64,000 nt of DNA from Blastomyces gilchristii SLH14081 (lineage: Eukaryota > Ascomycota > Eurotiomycetes > Onygenales > Ajellomycetaceae), in NCBI RefSeq assembly GCF_000003855.2, contig NW_003101680.1, forward strand, positions 692,976 to 756,975. The letters run 5' to 3'. A program made the position numbers and the translations under genes. Position 1 is the stretch's first letter; each line of letters begins with the position of its first letter. Shown here one piece after another: positions 10,663 through 22,805 of the stretch. The notes under the pieces were generated by a model. It was given only the letters and a program-made list of their open reading frames with translations, was not told the origin of the DNA and did not search any database.

Positions 10663-12730
10663 TTCTTGTAAGAATAGCTAGATTTCTAAGAAAAGGGCGG
10701 GAACACCTGTATTTATAGCCGTACGCTGCATAGCTGTCTTAGAGTTGGAACCCCGAACTGGCATGCGCTTGAAGTATGTGTGTTATATTTCTTCTGTTTC
10801 CACTAACTACCAACAAGCTTTCCTTGCTATGTGGATGGGAGGAGACCAATACCTTGAGGAGCTGGATGTTGAATCGCCGTTAATTTATTGACTGTCGATT
10901 CATACATAGGGGTGTAGGAAGCCGAGCTACGCGTGGTACATTGGGTTCAGAGTTTTGTTTCTCGTGAACATCTAGGATCCTACTTTCCGCTTTTGAGAAC
11001 TATGCTGCAATTTCTCTCGAGTCTTCTTCTATCGACACGCATAGTCCACAGGTAGCTAACCTTGCAAGGTCCTACTTAAGGTAGGAAATCCATGTTTCGA
11101 CTAGATATGTTTTGAATAGAAGAACAGAATACTGATATATCCCCTTCAGATCAGTAACGCATGTCCAGTGGATTTATCTGCGGGGAACGGCGGATTTCAT
11201 TTGTTTGAATGAACAGAAGAGTCTCCGAGGTCCAACGAGGTCTCTGATTGACCAACCACATAAACATAACCTCATGAAAGTGGGTGTGCAATCAGAACTT
11301 CTACGGATTCTGACAGGTTGGATATGGGGACTGACACCTTTGAAGCGGCCGTCTATGAGAGAAGCAGCTATCTCAATCCCCAAGCCATGAGTCAGAAGTG
11401 AGAGAACAGTAAGAATATTACTGCTGAGCCCCGTAATTGGCGAGCCCACCAATGCTCATAATCTACCTTTCGTCGCGGCTAGATGTTGGAAGTGCCAGAG
11501 TTACATACAGGGTTAAAACTGAGCTGTCAAACGGACATCTATAAACCCTTCACATGGCCAGGATGATCCCACCTTAAGGATTGACATTTATGGTACAGCG
11601 GCAAAAATCCCCTCAATTCTTCTAGCCCGAGCGGACTACGCAAGAGAATCCATCACCGGGGGGCTTATTCGACTCTATTATTACTCAAGCACGCGGACAC
11701 AGTACAACAGACGGCGCTCGAACCCAGTGACCTCCGCGTCCAACTGCCCAACACCTCGGGATTATGGATATCTTGCAGAAACTGAATGAAAATGGGATTG
11801 TTCGGTGCCCTAGTATCGGCGAATTCCAACAGGAATGTTTTGCAATTGGGAATCATCATCTCCAGAGTGTGCACCATTAGATCGAGCCTTCTGTAGCCTG
11901 TGTTGGCCGAGTTTAGTTGGGCGGAGGAGCGCTGACCGAACAGGGCTGCGTTATGAGCAAAACAGGAACGGAATTACTAGGACTAGGGAAGGAGAGAGGA
12001 GAACGGAGAACGGAGACGGCTGTGTTCCGTATATGGAAAAGGCCTGGTGCCACTGAAGGATGCGGTGGAAGGGATTACAGACACGATCATGTTAGTATGA
12101 TTGAGTATATTTTCTGTGTCACTTCCACCGAATAATCGCCTTTCCTGGTACTAATTGAAAATGATCAACCATTCATCTCTCCAATCGTTTGTGAAAGTTT
12201 GATTTTAAAAATATTTTTTTATAGTTATGAAGCTATTTTACTTTGAAAACTTTCTTGTTTGAAGTTTGAAAATATAAAAATGAAGTTTGCAATCTCGTTC
12301 TATAAGTATGTATGTACATGTACATGTACTAATGGAATTGTTTGATTCCTTAACTACGTAGTAAGACCTAGAGTCCTTTCTAAAAATGTTTATTGTAAAA
12401 TCAAAATTCGATATTTTTAACTATATTTTTCTTAAACATGTAGTTATATAAGCAAGGATAAATTGCATAACTATACGTTGGAAAAATGTTTAATTAGCAT
12501 AGAGAAATGGTCATCATCGGGTGGAAGTGATGGCTAGGTAGTAGACAGTAGTAAAGTATGGTATAACCATAGTAGCAATCATGATACTTCTATGAATCTG
12601 ACCAGCTCTTCTTATACTGGTCCTTTGGAGGGTGGTTGGTGATCGGAGCGTTAGGCCACTCCAGAAACTTGCCGTGGATGATGCTAATCCAGCCACATTC
12701 AGCAATGCTCCATCCTGAGGAATATTTTGT
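10663..12730. other. Long interval without supported genes
   Basis: Only short overlapping ORFs. 12180-12500 is strongly AT-rich and contains the alternating GTACATGTACATGTAC near 12313. The stretch 11713-11760 reads on the minus strand like a T-arm but lacks an anticodon arm. Likely degraded intergenic DNA. Confidence 0.4.
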
Positions 12731-13821
12731 TTGCCTGATCAAAATGCAACAGCAAGACTCAAGCCCTTCAATCAAAAGAACGAATACCTCATCTGCGCCA
12801 TATGTAAAAATAACCCGAATGCACCCAACACCATGTTCAGCACAAGATTCACGCAACCACAATCCCCACTCCTAGGTCGGCTCCCCTTCGAGATCCGCCA
12901 AATGATCTGGACCTATCTCTACCGCAGCCCCAAGAATGTGCATATCGTCCGCTGCCTGGAAAGAAAGACAAAACTGCAGTATGTTGTGTGTCGCGAAGGC
13001 ATCAGGAGAGATATCCCTGGCAACTGCTGTAAATTCTGTCTCAACGCCTCCCAGCGGAGAGAGAAGGATTGGGCCCAGGAGTATGGCACGTTCTCCGGGC
13101 TCAAAAGGCCGTTTGGGGATTTGGTGGCGGTGGGGAAAACGTGTTGGTTTGCGTGAGTTTTGCAGCAATAAGATAGCCTTAACGCGCATTTTTGTGGAGG
13201 ACTTCCAGCATAAATTCCCGTTTCCCCACGAGCATATTGGATAACTGGTTGACTATCGCTTCTAACCGGCATTCTATCCTTCATTCTAACTCAAAAAACA
13301 TGTATAATTTACATAGCTACACCGAAACACGGCCATACATATACTCTGAATGCACCTTCATCTTCGCTACGTACTCCAACTTCCTCCACTTCACCTCGAC
13401 CATCTCCGCCGTCCACTGCCACCAGTACATCCGCTCCGTAAAAATATACTGGAACCTCTGCGGCGACTTCTTTGTGGGAGATGAGGAGGATTTTCTCATT
13501 CAACTCTCTGTTCTCTGCGACACTAGTAGGTCACTGAGCGGGCTGAGGCGATTTGTCATACTTATGCCCCCAGTGGATTGGTATGAGCGGGAGGACATGG
13601 TGGCGAAAGTCCTGGCACCGTTGGAGAGTATGCACTGTCCATGGGAACTGAGTGTTCATCTTACGTTTCATGACGCGGAGGAGCAGTTGTGGGGTTTGAG
13701 GGGTACTTTTAGGAGGCTGGGGTGGAGGGGAGTAGTTAGCGGTTATAAAGTAATACACGACCCCAGAACTTGGATTATACAAGTGCTGAGTGTGCGGGTT
13801 GGGTCAATGGATGTGAGCTGA
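12731..13821 (+). CDS. DUF7730/F-box-like domain protein, two exons
   Basis: Model: 12731-13152 joined to 13317-13821. The intron has donor GTGAGT, branch CTAAC at about 13287 and acceptor CATAG; the join reads VGKTCWFAYTETRPYIYSE, where the codon across the junction is restored. The first part has the motif PLLGRLPFEIRQMIWTYLY at residue about 46, typical of DUF7730/F-box-like fungal proteins. A small Cys-containing insert (GNCCKFCLNASQRR) follows. The C-terminal half (FATYSNFLHF, HQYIRSVKIYWNL) fits the rest of the domain. These families are large and lineage-expanded, with unclear roles, possibly substrate recognition. The ATG at 12731 is the first; MFSTRF at 12833 is an alternative start. 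Product about 308 residues. Confidence 0.75.
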
Positions 13822-16437
13822 AAATTCCGTATATTATTTGCTGGTTTGGTATTGGTACGGAATATGGAGTACTCGGTATAGGTTTGCAAAAGACATCTCT
13901 AATATCTGTGGCCGATGAGGAGACGGTTAATGGGAATATCAGTGCATGGTAACTTTTGGTTGTGTGCGGCAGGAAGACGATGGGATGAATTCAATTTCCC
14001 TCGCAACAACCAGCAGTAATGATTAAACGCGAGCCGCTCCAGATGAATAAGAGAAACCCAATGTCGAAGAATCCCACTCGATTCCGAGGCATTGTTGGTT
14101 GTATTGGAGTCGATTGGTAGTGCGATAATCATTCATTGTTTGGCACGACTTTGAGTTTCGGCTTCGGGCCGGCCCACTGTTTCCCGAACCAGAGCCCATC
14201 GGATATCAAAACAGACCCGTGTCTAGCATTTTCCAGTTGGATGGTTAACTCCGCTGGCTCGATATATTAGTGCCCGTTCGAGAGACATTCTTGGGTGAAT
14301 TCAGCGGGGGAATGGCAGAAAAAAAAATTCAAGACAGGCGGATATGGTTTTGGCTGAATTAGATGTATTTATATCTAACACACACAACTTAGGTCAATTA
14401 GCAATCACAAAATGAAGAAATATATAGCTAGGTGCTTGGTTGTAAACCTAGGCCATGATCAAAGCTTAACCGGAGCAATTTGGCCCAATGTAGTTATTCC
14501 AGAGCCGTCACTTCTCGACCGATGAACCCTTCACCCACTCAACCTTGACATGGAGTGAGACGTCTGATGGTTGTGGGGGCTATAGGGATAGAACTATGGC
14601 TGCGACGGACGATTCATGCCTTGGAAATATATGCGGTGATGTAGCTAGCCTGAGAGGTGTGGTCGACCAACTGGGGGTTGATATATAGTAGAGCCTGCAG
14701 GTTATCAGTAGAGGTATACTGGACGCTATCAGGGGAACTACTAGAGAATATGCCGTACATGCTATCTCAAAGCAAGATGAGAATATGACACAGTGCTATG
14801 AAAGGGTAAGCGTATGCATGGTGGCTTGTCCAGGGATGAAGGGTATATAAAAAGGTTTCACAGGGGTGTTCAGGTAGGGATCGTTATTCTCATGGATCAT
14901 CAAGAGCATAGCCTGGATAAAGATAATTGTACTTGCGTTCAAGTCAGTGTACCTACATTTCATTACCATCCAAATTATATAAAGGGAGTGAGTGCATAAG
15001 AACAAGTTAAGTGATATCCTATTGGTAGGTATTTTCTTTCCCCGCAAATAATCCGGCTTCCGCGCTGGTCAGGTTTGTCGAGGAGTTTTGATAGCTCCCA
15101 GAAAGACGCAATCTGTCTAAACACACAAAGAAATGATCGACTGGCTATACGCTGCGTGGAGAGGTTGATAACATCAACATCCACCAGAACCCTTGGAGCT
15201 GGCAATGGTCAAAATGTGACAAGCACTTCTCATCTTTGGTATCTGGTGACTAGTCCTGGGTGCTTGATAGCTTCAGCTGCCTCGATAGCGCTTCATGCGG
15301 GAACGACTCCAGCTCCCCATTCTCAAAACATCGCTCAGGAAATATCATGCTTTTCATGCCATTAATCGTGATCCATTTCGTTCATCGCATTCGTAATATG
15401 GGATGGTGACTTAGAGGATGATATGACGCCATGGCGGCGCAAAAAGAAATTTCGCACGTGGCGTTGCGAACCTTAAAAGTTAAAATAAACCACAAAAAAG
15501 GAGTCTCTCATGGGGGGTTGATATTAGCAGCTGAAGGCCCTTGCGGATATAAAAAAAATATGACTGCCTAAAAACAGCCATAGTAATAGCGTCTAAATAG
15601 GTATCTTGAATATGTCTTTTGTACTCCGTACTCCGTGCATTACCCACCATCGAGTCCCGGAGTAATGCGGCTTCCGCTGGCTGCGGAGTTAGGCGGTGGT
15701 GACGCTTTATAGCCGTGGCTGCGCCTGCGAGATTTGAAGCTCGTAACGCAGGTCAAAAAAAGTTACGCGCGTGAGAAATAATTGGAAGCGGCAACACGAA
15801 ATAATGAATAGTTAATGCAATAATAATATCATAATACAGCCAGAGGTATCTCCGCATATAATCCTGGTGGGCAGTGACCGAGGTCGATTATTATTATTAC
15901 TAACACCCAGCCAGCGCAGTTAATAATCACCGCCGAGTCGGATCCGCGGGCGATGTCCTTGCCGAGCCCCGTTTGTTCGTTTGTTCGTTCGTCCCAGCCG
16001 TGCGCGGATGACGTCGTCTCGGGTGTGTTTTTGCCCTGGCGAATTCACTCGGATGCCACAAGAGTTATTATATCTTTGCGCCTCGATGCCGAATCCCCTC
16101 GTTAACGGTCTTGTCTTTTTGTTAATATTCTTGTCTGGTTAATACTATTCGTTCGTTCGTTTTAAACCCTTGTGCGCAATATTTGATATCACATCCCTAG
16201 AACAACGCCCTATTCCCAGGATCTGCTGCCCGCCTCTATCACCCTGGGCTATTTATTGTCATTGAACTCCGATACGCAGAGAGCAAATTGCATCCGAAGA
16301 AACATATTCAAACCTCGCCGCTTGCCCTCATTGTTACCCCCACCCGGTCATATCTCCATCGGTCAAAACTGGGTGTCCACCTCCACTATAGCTTCACTGC
16401 CGTTGTTAAACCGCCATTGGGAAAGGGTATTCACAAA
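13822..16437. other. Intergenic, 2.6 kb
   Basis: No convincing gene. 14780-15370 has several short ORFs on both strands with nothing recognisable. 15600-16200 is the upstream region of the Sfk1-like gene. It has a duplicated ACTCCGTACTCCGT at 15622-15635 and a (GTTC)n run with GTTTGTTCGTTTGTTCGTTCGT near 15969. Confidence 0.4.
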
Positions 16438-17670
16438 ATGTGGATTATATCGTTTTGGATATTTCCTGTAATCGGGTCATGCATGTGGCTAGGTGGGTTT
16501 CCCTCTTGAAACACTAAAACAAACAAGGGACACCCCGGAAAGTATAGACAGCAAGCTAATAACGATGACCCATGGAATAAACAGCTATGCTCCTCACGAT
16601 GCTGATACAATGGGCAGCGGTTGAAGGACGTCCACATTACGAGAGCATGGAACTATCTCAAACGATCGCATTCATATCAGACGTTGGCGCGCACGGATTA
16701 AAACCCCTCTTTATCACCGGTTGCTCCATCACTTCCGTGGTTTTCAGCGCTTCATTCGTATCAGAAAGATGGCTTAGACATCGCGGTCAGCTTGCCAGAA
16801 ATAGAGGACGAGCAGACAAGACGTTTGCCATTATCTCAATAGTATTTTCGATGTGCGGAGGATTAGGACTGATTCTCTTGTCAATTTTTGACACCGTGAG
16901 ATTCCCACTCCAGCACAATGGATGTCTGGTTCTTTTCATGTAACGTTCCACTTCTATTCCCCTACCCTACAAGCTTACCTTTTGTGAATATTTTACTGGG
17001 ACATGTGCTAATCATCCACTCCGAGGCAAATAGGGGCGGGTACATTCTCAGCGCAATCTTCGTATGCGCCGAATACCAAAGACTCGGCATACACTATCGG
17101 GAACACACAATCCTAGCCGCAAGCTTTTGGATAAAACTCGTCTTTATCCTTGTTGAGCTTGCTCTTGCCGTTGCTTTTGGAGTCACAGGTCAACAGGGCA
17201 TGAAAAACCAAGCTGCGGTCCTAGAGTGGAGTATGTTATGTCAATCCTTGTAGCCCTCTCCCCGGCTCCCTCTCAATATATAAGAGAGACTCAGGCTAAC
17301 AAAACACGTTCATCCAGTAATCGCATACATATTCACCTTCTACGTCTTATCTTTCGTCGTCGACCTCCTCCCCGCAATCAGAACCCGCAACCACATCCCA
17401 CAGGGGAAACGGATAACAGAAATGACCATGGCACAAAACGGAGCGCAACAAAGTCCATCGACGATGACGACTGCTACTCCTCGACCTCCGCAAACAAGCG
17501 CTTATTACGAGCAACCCCTTACCACAGACTCCATGGGAGATCGAGGCAATGTCTACCGCGGGTATATAGTAGATCAACAACCGACACAGGTCCAATTTAC
17601 GCAAAGTTCGGCCGGCGGCTACATGCCATATGGCCAGTCGCATGCTCAGGAAGGGGATTTGCGGGTCTAG
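16438..17670 (+). CDS. SFK1: Sfk1/FRAG1/DRAM-family plasma-membrane protein, four exons
   Basis: Model: 16438-16492, 16585-16939, 17034-17230, 17318-17670, giving 319 residues. Introns of 92, 94 and 87 bp have donors GTGGGT, GTAACG and GTATGT, and two carry CTAAC/CTAAT branch sites. Splicing restores the family reading, e.g. SCMWLAMLLTML, LFMGGYILSAIFVCAEYQRLG and LEWIIAYIFTFYVLSF. Six hydrophobic segments are followed by a cytosolic tail rich in Gln, Ser and Tyr. Yeast Sfk1 acts with the PI4-kinase Stt4 at the plasma membrane and affects phospholipid asymmetry; transfer of that role here is inference. The motif QRLGIHYREH after the fifth segment is typical of fungal members. It is convergent with the downstream phosphatase gene. 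Confidence 0.88.
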
Positions 17671-18329
17671 ATTGTGGTCCGCTGTTTACTGGTAATGAAC
17701 CAAATCTTAAGAGTATTGGGGCTGTATAGTAGCAAAAAGGGGGCGGAGTTTTTTCTTTTTTTTCCCAGGAGCATCTTGCCATTTAGCGAGCATTGGGGCC
17801 TTTTCTTCCTTATTTTCTTTCTTTCTTTTCTTTCCTCTTTTTACTATTATTTTAATAGAGGGGCATCTCATAGAAGCCAAGAGGCTGGTTTTCCTGTAAC
17901 GATTATTTATAGCATGGGACGGCGTTCAAGACGGGGGATACGATTTTTCCCCCCCCTTATTTTTGTCCTTAATGTTACCCTACCTGTACAATACCAGCAA
18001 TTCCGTGAATCACTCTTTCTGTCTATTTCTTAATTTTTGATTTACATAGTTAAACTGCTGTAAAATGCCCTGTCCTATGGGAAGATATTATTCTCGCTAA
18101 TAACTTGTATAATGTCCTCTTTTCGCAGAATTGCGGACTCAATTCACTTTCAACACTATTAAAAGGCAAGAAGCTTCTTGTCTCGGACGCCTCTTCTGCA
18201 AATACTTCTTGTTGAGATGATTTTGAGAGGGTGGAAGGAGCGAAAGGAGAAAAGTCATACGGAGTAGGAGCCTAGTAAGGGACGACACATAAGCAACCAA
18301 TATCTATACCCTATATCCGTCATATACCA

Positions 18330-19765
18330 TCACGCCACAAGCAACCCCCTAACCGTCTCAACATCCCCATCCTCCACCCCAATAGCTTTCAAATACCCTC
18401 GGACCCCACCATACCCTTCCTCCAAGAACCGCACGACCTCCTCCGTAAATCCAGTGGGACACTTCGCGTATTCCGCCGGCAGGCCCATGGCCTGCATCTC
18501 CGCCAACCGCTCCTCCAGTTCCGGAATCAGCTCGTCCTCCGACACTCGGTAGTCGCACGTTATTGCAGAGAGGGGTATTTTGCAGGTCGCTAACGGCCCG
18601 ATTGGAGCTCCGCGTACTACATCTGTGTCCCCATCCCTCAATACCCCTCCTGCATTAATATTACCACCCGGCTCCTCCTCCTGCTCCTCTTTCGTCTCAC
18701 TCGGCACACCCTCATCACTGCCAGGAGACCCGGCCAATAACAAGAGTAGAATGATAACTAGTCCAGTCCGGTCCTTGCCCTGCGTGCAATGAATGAGTGT
18801 TGGATAGACAGCAGGATCACCCAGGTGTCCGAATAACTCTTTGATCTCTTCCTGACTGGCTGTTAGGGTGTCGTGGGCCAGGCCGTTGAGGCCACGGGGC
18901 ACCATCGCCTGTTCGACGACAAGCTTGGTGGCCGCGTTGCGGTAGCCGGATGCGAGGAGGGTGATGGCTTTTCTGGGCGTGTATGGTTTTGTGAGATCGT
19001 GTTTTTGGAGTGAGGTGGATAACTTACTCACTCCTCTTTGATCATGCGAAGCACAAATAATCGGAGTTACAAAAAATAAAAAATAAAAAAAATAAGAATA
19101 AAATACTCACAGTATATTAAACCAGCTTAATCTCCACAGCAATAACTTTTCAAAGTTCCATCCCGCTAGACTGATCATAATCCGGCGCACACCGGGTAGC
19201 TGTACGAGGTGCTCATCATTCGCTATTGACTGTGGTTGGGAAGCTGGAGGTGATTCAGCATTACCATTGCTAAGCTGAGTAGCGAGCTGTCTGTTGGCTG
19301 CAATATTATGCTCAGTTCTAGAAGTATAAGAGTCATATTAGAATAACAGGTCGCACGAAAAATGGAAATTTTTGGTCCTTACGTTGACCTGAGATCTATA
19401 ATAGAAGCCAGACGTAGCTCCTCTGCAAAGCGATGTCGATCTGATTTCGAAGCATTGTCGGGCTGTGGAGGATAGGTTCATGGAATATTAGCGAGATATG
19501 TAAAATAGAATGTAGATCTGAGCACTGGAAATCAGATGTTCCCATTCCTTATCATCATATAAAATGACAATAATATCATAAATATGGTTTTATCCGGTGG
19601 AAGAAGGAGCTGCACCGGAAATGACACAGTAGCATTTATCCGCCAGGACACTTTACAAAGGATTGCTCAACAAAGCAGCATAGAATACTAATCAATGGAT
19701 AAATAGATCGACAAAGGGAAAAAATGAAGCAACATAAATAGAGATAAAACAAAAAACATCGAAGG

Positions 19766-19823
<58 letters not shown>

Positions 19824-20243
19824 AAGTATTACCCGTGCACTTCTGAATAAAACACCTTCTCTCACCACCCTAAAGATTGAATATATCAGTTTTCTCCAGG
19901 GCGGGTGAATTTATCGTAGAACTCCATATATATATATGATAATTAGATCCATCAACCGTGCAGTAGATGTCCTCGTACAAAACATGGTCGAAATACTCCC
20001 CAGGTTCAGGGGAGGAGGTGATTGGAATGGATCTTGGAGCTGCCTTTCGTACCGTGTTCCACACAATCGATTGATATGAACACCCACATCTCTGAGATTC
20101 AGCACATTATCAAATGGACGATCCGGGGAGCTGATTTCATCAACGGTGGTAGGCTTTGGGGTGTCATTATCAGCAGTCTTATTGTTTATGGCAACATCGA
20201 CGTTCGCGTTGAGGCCCTGTGGACTAGGTTCTCGAGGACTCAT
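18330..20243 (-). CDS. Tyrosine phosphatase family protein (PF13350-type), five exons
   Basis: Minus-strand model: 20243-20053, 19869-19833, 19462-19383, 19317-19111, 19035-18330, giving 406 residues. All junctions are GT-AG and in frame; the second exon is only 37 bp. The joined protein reads PFDNVLNLRDVGVHINRLCG, then TRVVREGVLFRSARPDNAS, then LASIIDLRSTTEH, the N-terminal signature of this phosphatase group. The active site HCTQGKDRTG has Cys255 and Arg261 (C-x5-R). Relatives hydrolyse phosphotyrosine or phosphoinositides; the substrate is not predictable here. Exon 5 may instead start at 19026, which changes a few residues. The C-terminal half has an acidic, Gly-rich insertion (EETKEEQEEEPGGN) just after the active site. 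Confidence 0.87.
19766..19821. repeat. Poly(A) tract of about 56 bp inside an intron
   Basis: An uninterrupted A run on the plus strand. On the gene strand it is a poly(T) tract within the second intron of the phosphatase gene, just downstream of the donor of the 37-bp exon. Its length is likely variable and hard to assemble. Confidence 0.9.
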
Positions 20244-20500
20244 TTGCGCTCGAGGATGTTAATGGATGTTTATGATCCGTTTCTGTCTTCTTCCTTAGAG
20301 GCCAGGTTGTTGTTGTAGCATCCTTGATCAGAGTACAGTCCGCTGTGGGGTCCCAGGATCCAAGCATACATCCATGGATAGTCTCTGAAGATCTGCAACT
20401 GCCGCGATTGGCGGTGGGAAAAAAGTTGACGCGAAGTCTATATCTCGGGGGGAGTTGCGACTGGAAGATTATTATTAGCTAGGAACTCGCACGCTCATGT

Positions 20501-20530
20501 ATGTAATGTACATGTACATGTACATTACAT
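20501..20530. repeat. Perfect 30-bp palindrome
   Basis: ATGTAATGTACATGT and its exact reverse complement meet without a spacer, about 260 bp upstream of the phosphatase start codon. A shorter relative (GTACATGTACATGTAC) occurs near 12313. It could form a cruciform or be a dimeric factor site; nothing shows which. Confidence 0.9.
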
Positions 20531-20756
20531 GTAGTTACTTACATCTAATCAATCCTTTTGCGGCTACGATGGTGTCATGCTGAAGACGAGAAGAAGGGAT
20601 GGTACCTGGGTTGCTGGTGTGGTGCTATAATAATTAATTTATTGCTAATCAGGACCCTTTTTCTAAACAAGAACAAACGGAGACTACATACTTGCAGTCT
20701 ATAATGACAAATGGGTATTCTATACTAGCATTACAATGAGCGCACATCAATGATAT

Positions 20757-20836
20757 TGTAGGCTACTGGGGCAAAAGAGCTCAGTCACCACCAGCGCACT
20801 GCTGGTAGAAGGGCCGATCAACCCGGGACCCCCAAC
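20757..20836 (-). repeat. Dispersed 80-bp repeat, copy A
   Basis: Reverse-complement copy of a unit whose core reads CTACCAGCAGTGCGCTGGTG and ends GCCCCAGTAGCCTACA. It is almost identical to copies at 32518-32598 and 32864-32945. It begins with a TGTTGGGGGTCCCGGG-type end. A G-rich minisatellite abuts it, as also at copy C, suggesting one mobile or amplified element family. Confidence 0.9.
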
Positions 20837-20919
20837 AGATATTTACTGATTGTATTAGCAATCAAGATCTCCTCATTAGAGGTTGTATGAAATAGTGACC
20901 CACATCAGGAGGGAGCTCT

Positions 20920-21060
20920 ACACCCCGGAGAACTCTATACCCAGGGAGACTCTATACTCAGAGGTTCTCTATACCCGGGGGCTCTATACCCGGGGGCTCT
21001 ATACCCGGGGGGGTCTCTATACCTGTGGGGGGGGGGGGCTCTAAGCTGTATACACCTGGG
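20920..21060. repeat. G-rich minisatellite, CTCTATACCCGGGGG-type units
   Basis: Eight or so degenerate units of about 15-17 bp built on CTCTATACCCGGGGG, with G runs up to 10. Similar units (TAGAGATCCCTCACATAGAG) recur at 53670-53765. It lies next to dispersed repeat copy A. Confidence 0.85.
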
Positions 21061-21554
21061 GATTCTGTATTGTACAGAAGTGGAAATTTTGACTTGACTA
21101 GTAAAGATATTTGTTGACCACGGATATCTCTCGAAACATACATATCTCGTAACTATAGTTGCTTGCGGGCAACGTCTTGTGAAGTTTTCCTTAAGCGCTC
21201 CATATCTTTTCTTTAGCTTTTTGTAGTGATCCTAGTCATCTATATACTAGGCACCTAGTTCATTCTCATTTTCACACTTCCCAAACTCTCTTTTGTCCTT
21301 ATTCTTCTTTATCCTTCTTTTTTCTCCATTCAGTGCTGTTCTGCCGGTTGTTGGCGGCCCTCGAAAAGGCTTCGAATAACTAGATGCATTAGAGTTGGCA
21401 TTTATCTCGGTGGCCTAGATTCCTTGTCCGAGCTACCAACAGCGAAGGTGTCAAATACACACAAGGGCAACGGGTATTGGACTAAAAATGATTATGACAG
21501 GAGACGTTTCTTTGATACTTTAGTCTCTTCTTTGGGTTCCTGAGCGGAGATATC

Positions 21555-22805
21555 TCATGAGTTAGAGACTTCTGGACGGCTAGGTTTTCTTCCTATGGAG
21601 TATGGAACACTCGAACGTTGAGTGCCAATATCACCAGCAGCTTGGGGAACTCTAGTGCTTTCCAGAACTGTGGACATCGGTCTCTGTGGCTCGCTGGAAA
21701 TGACAACATCCGGTAACTCGTCAATTGCGGAACATAGTCGTCGTCTGAGATGGGACGGCGCCCAGTGTTGATAAACGCCCAGAACGAACTTATAAGATGT
21801 CCACCTCTCCTTCCCATCGAAGTTTGTGAAGTCAAAGGAGTTAATAAGATGACGGTAATACTTGGCATCCTCTTCAATTACTGGATAATGGCCGTATATT
21901 CTGACACATCGATGGTTGTGGGAAATTGAAAACCCCAAAATCTCTACGTTGAGCTCCTTCACCCGACCGATACACCTGAAGAGTTCAAATACCCCACGCA
22001 AAGAAACCGCCATGCAATGCGCGTTCTGGCGGTCTGCCACTTCCAAATCACCTTCGGTACTTTTTAACTTCGCATGTCAAGAAAGGAAAGTACATATAGC
22101 TCGTGCCCTTGAAGTAGGAGTTATCCCCAGTTCCTCCTAAGAAAGGCGCTAGGCGGTCCAGCTGGTGTCTTGAAAAATGATTTTCTTGGATACCCCACAG
22201 CATGGTCAGGTTGTGGTTGGGGATAGTGTAGGGGAACAGAATTGTCCCATCCTTCATTAAAGCTTTCGATAAGATAGGATAACGTGACATGTTGTTTGCA
22301 AACTACACCTTCCGCAGATGGTACAATTAACTCGGTGATTGTACGTATAATGCCAGCCTCACTGTAGGTTGCGATTCGCTGGCAGGTTGACTCGAACAAA
22401 GCATCACTGAACTGAACCATGTATCTTTTGGCAGCACAGGGTTGTGCGCAAGCAGACACTGGCAATCACTGGAGCTCTTGCTAGTAATGCGGTGGGGGTG
22501 GTCGTGGAAGAAAATGTTCTTATCCGTAAGAAAATGGACGTAATCCACACCGCGATAAGGGTGACTTGTTGTACGCTGTGAGCCCGACGCGGTTGGGACT
22601 GATTGGTTTGGGTCCAGTCAGCAAATTGTCTTCCGGCATAATTCCAAAAAAATACCTTTGGCCAGTGTTGATTCTCTACCCAAGATTCAATCAAATTCTG
22701 CTGGGACCACTTTTGAAAGTACTCGGACTCGTCGTTGGATGGAAGGCTGGGCTCAGAAGATGAATTTTGATGTACAGTCGACCTTGATTGATCGCAAGAC
22801 ATCTT
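21555..22805 (-). pseudogene. DUF7924-family pseudogene
   Basis: Minus-strand pieces in several frames assemble in family order: ESWVENQHWPKVFF; VDYVHFLTDKNIFFHDHP; LPKDTWF then LFESTCQRIA; AGIIRTITELIVPSAEG; LIESFNEGWDNSVP; QLDRLAPFLGG; YMYFPFLTCEVK; ADRQNAHCMAVSLRGVFELF; and IYGHYPVIEE. At least four frame changes are needed (near 22550, 22410, 22190 and 22050), with one extra base near 22048. Unlike the copy at 4242-4959 it keeps CpG dinucleotides, so the two decayed by different routes. The family has no known function. Confidence 0.85.

Noticed and set aside
11713..11760. tRNA-like stretch on the minus strand (GGTTCGAG and TGGGCAGTTGG resemble B and A boxes)
   Set aside because: The boxes are too close to allow an anticodon arm, and no acceptor stem pairs.
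14796..15365. Several ORFs of 60-96 codons on both strands
   Set aside because: No motif, no consistent frame and no plausible splice model.
20920..21060. CRISPR-like array
   Set aside because: Units are degenerate minisatellite repeats without distinct spacers, and the genome is eukaryotic.
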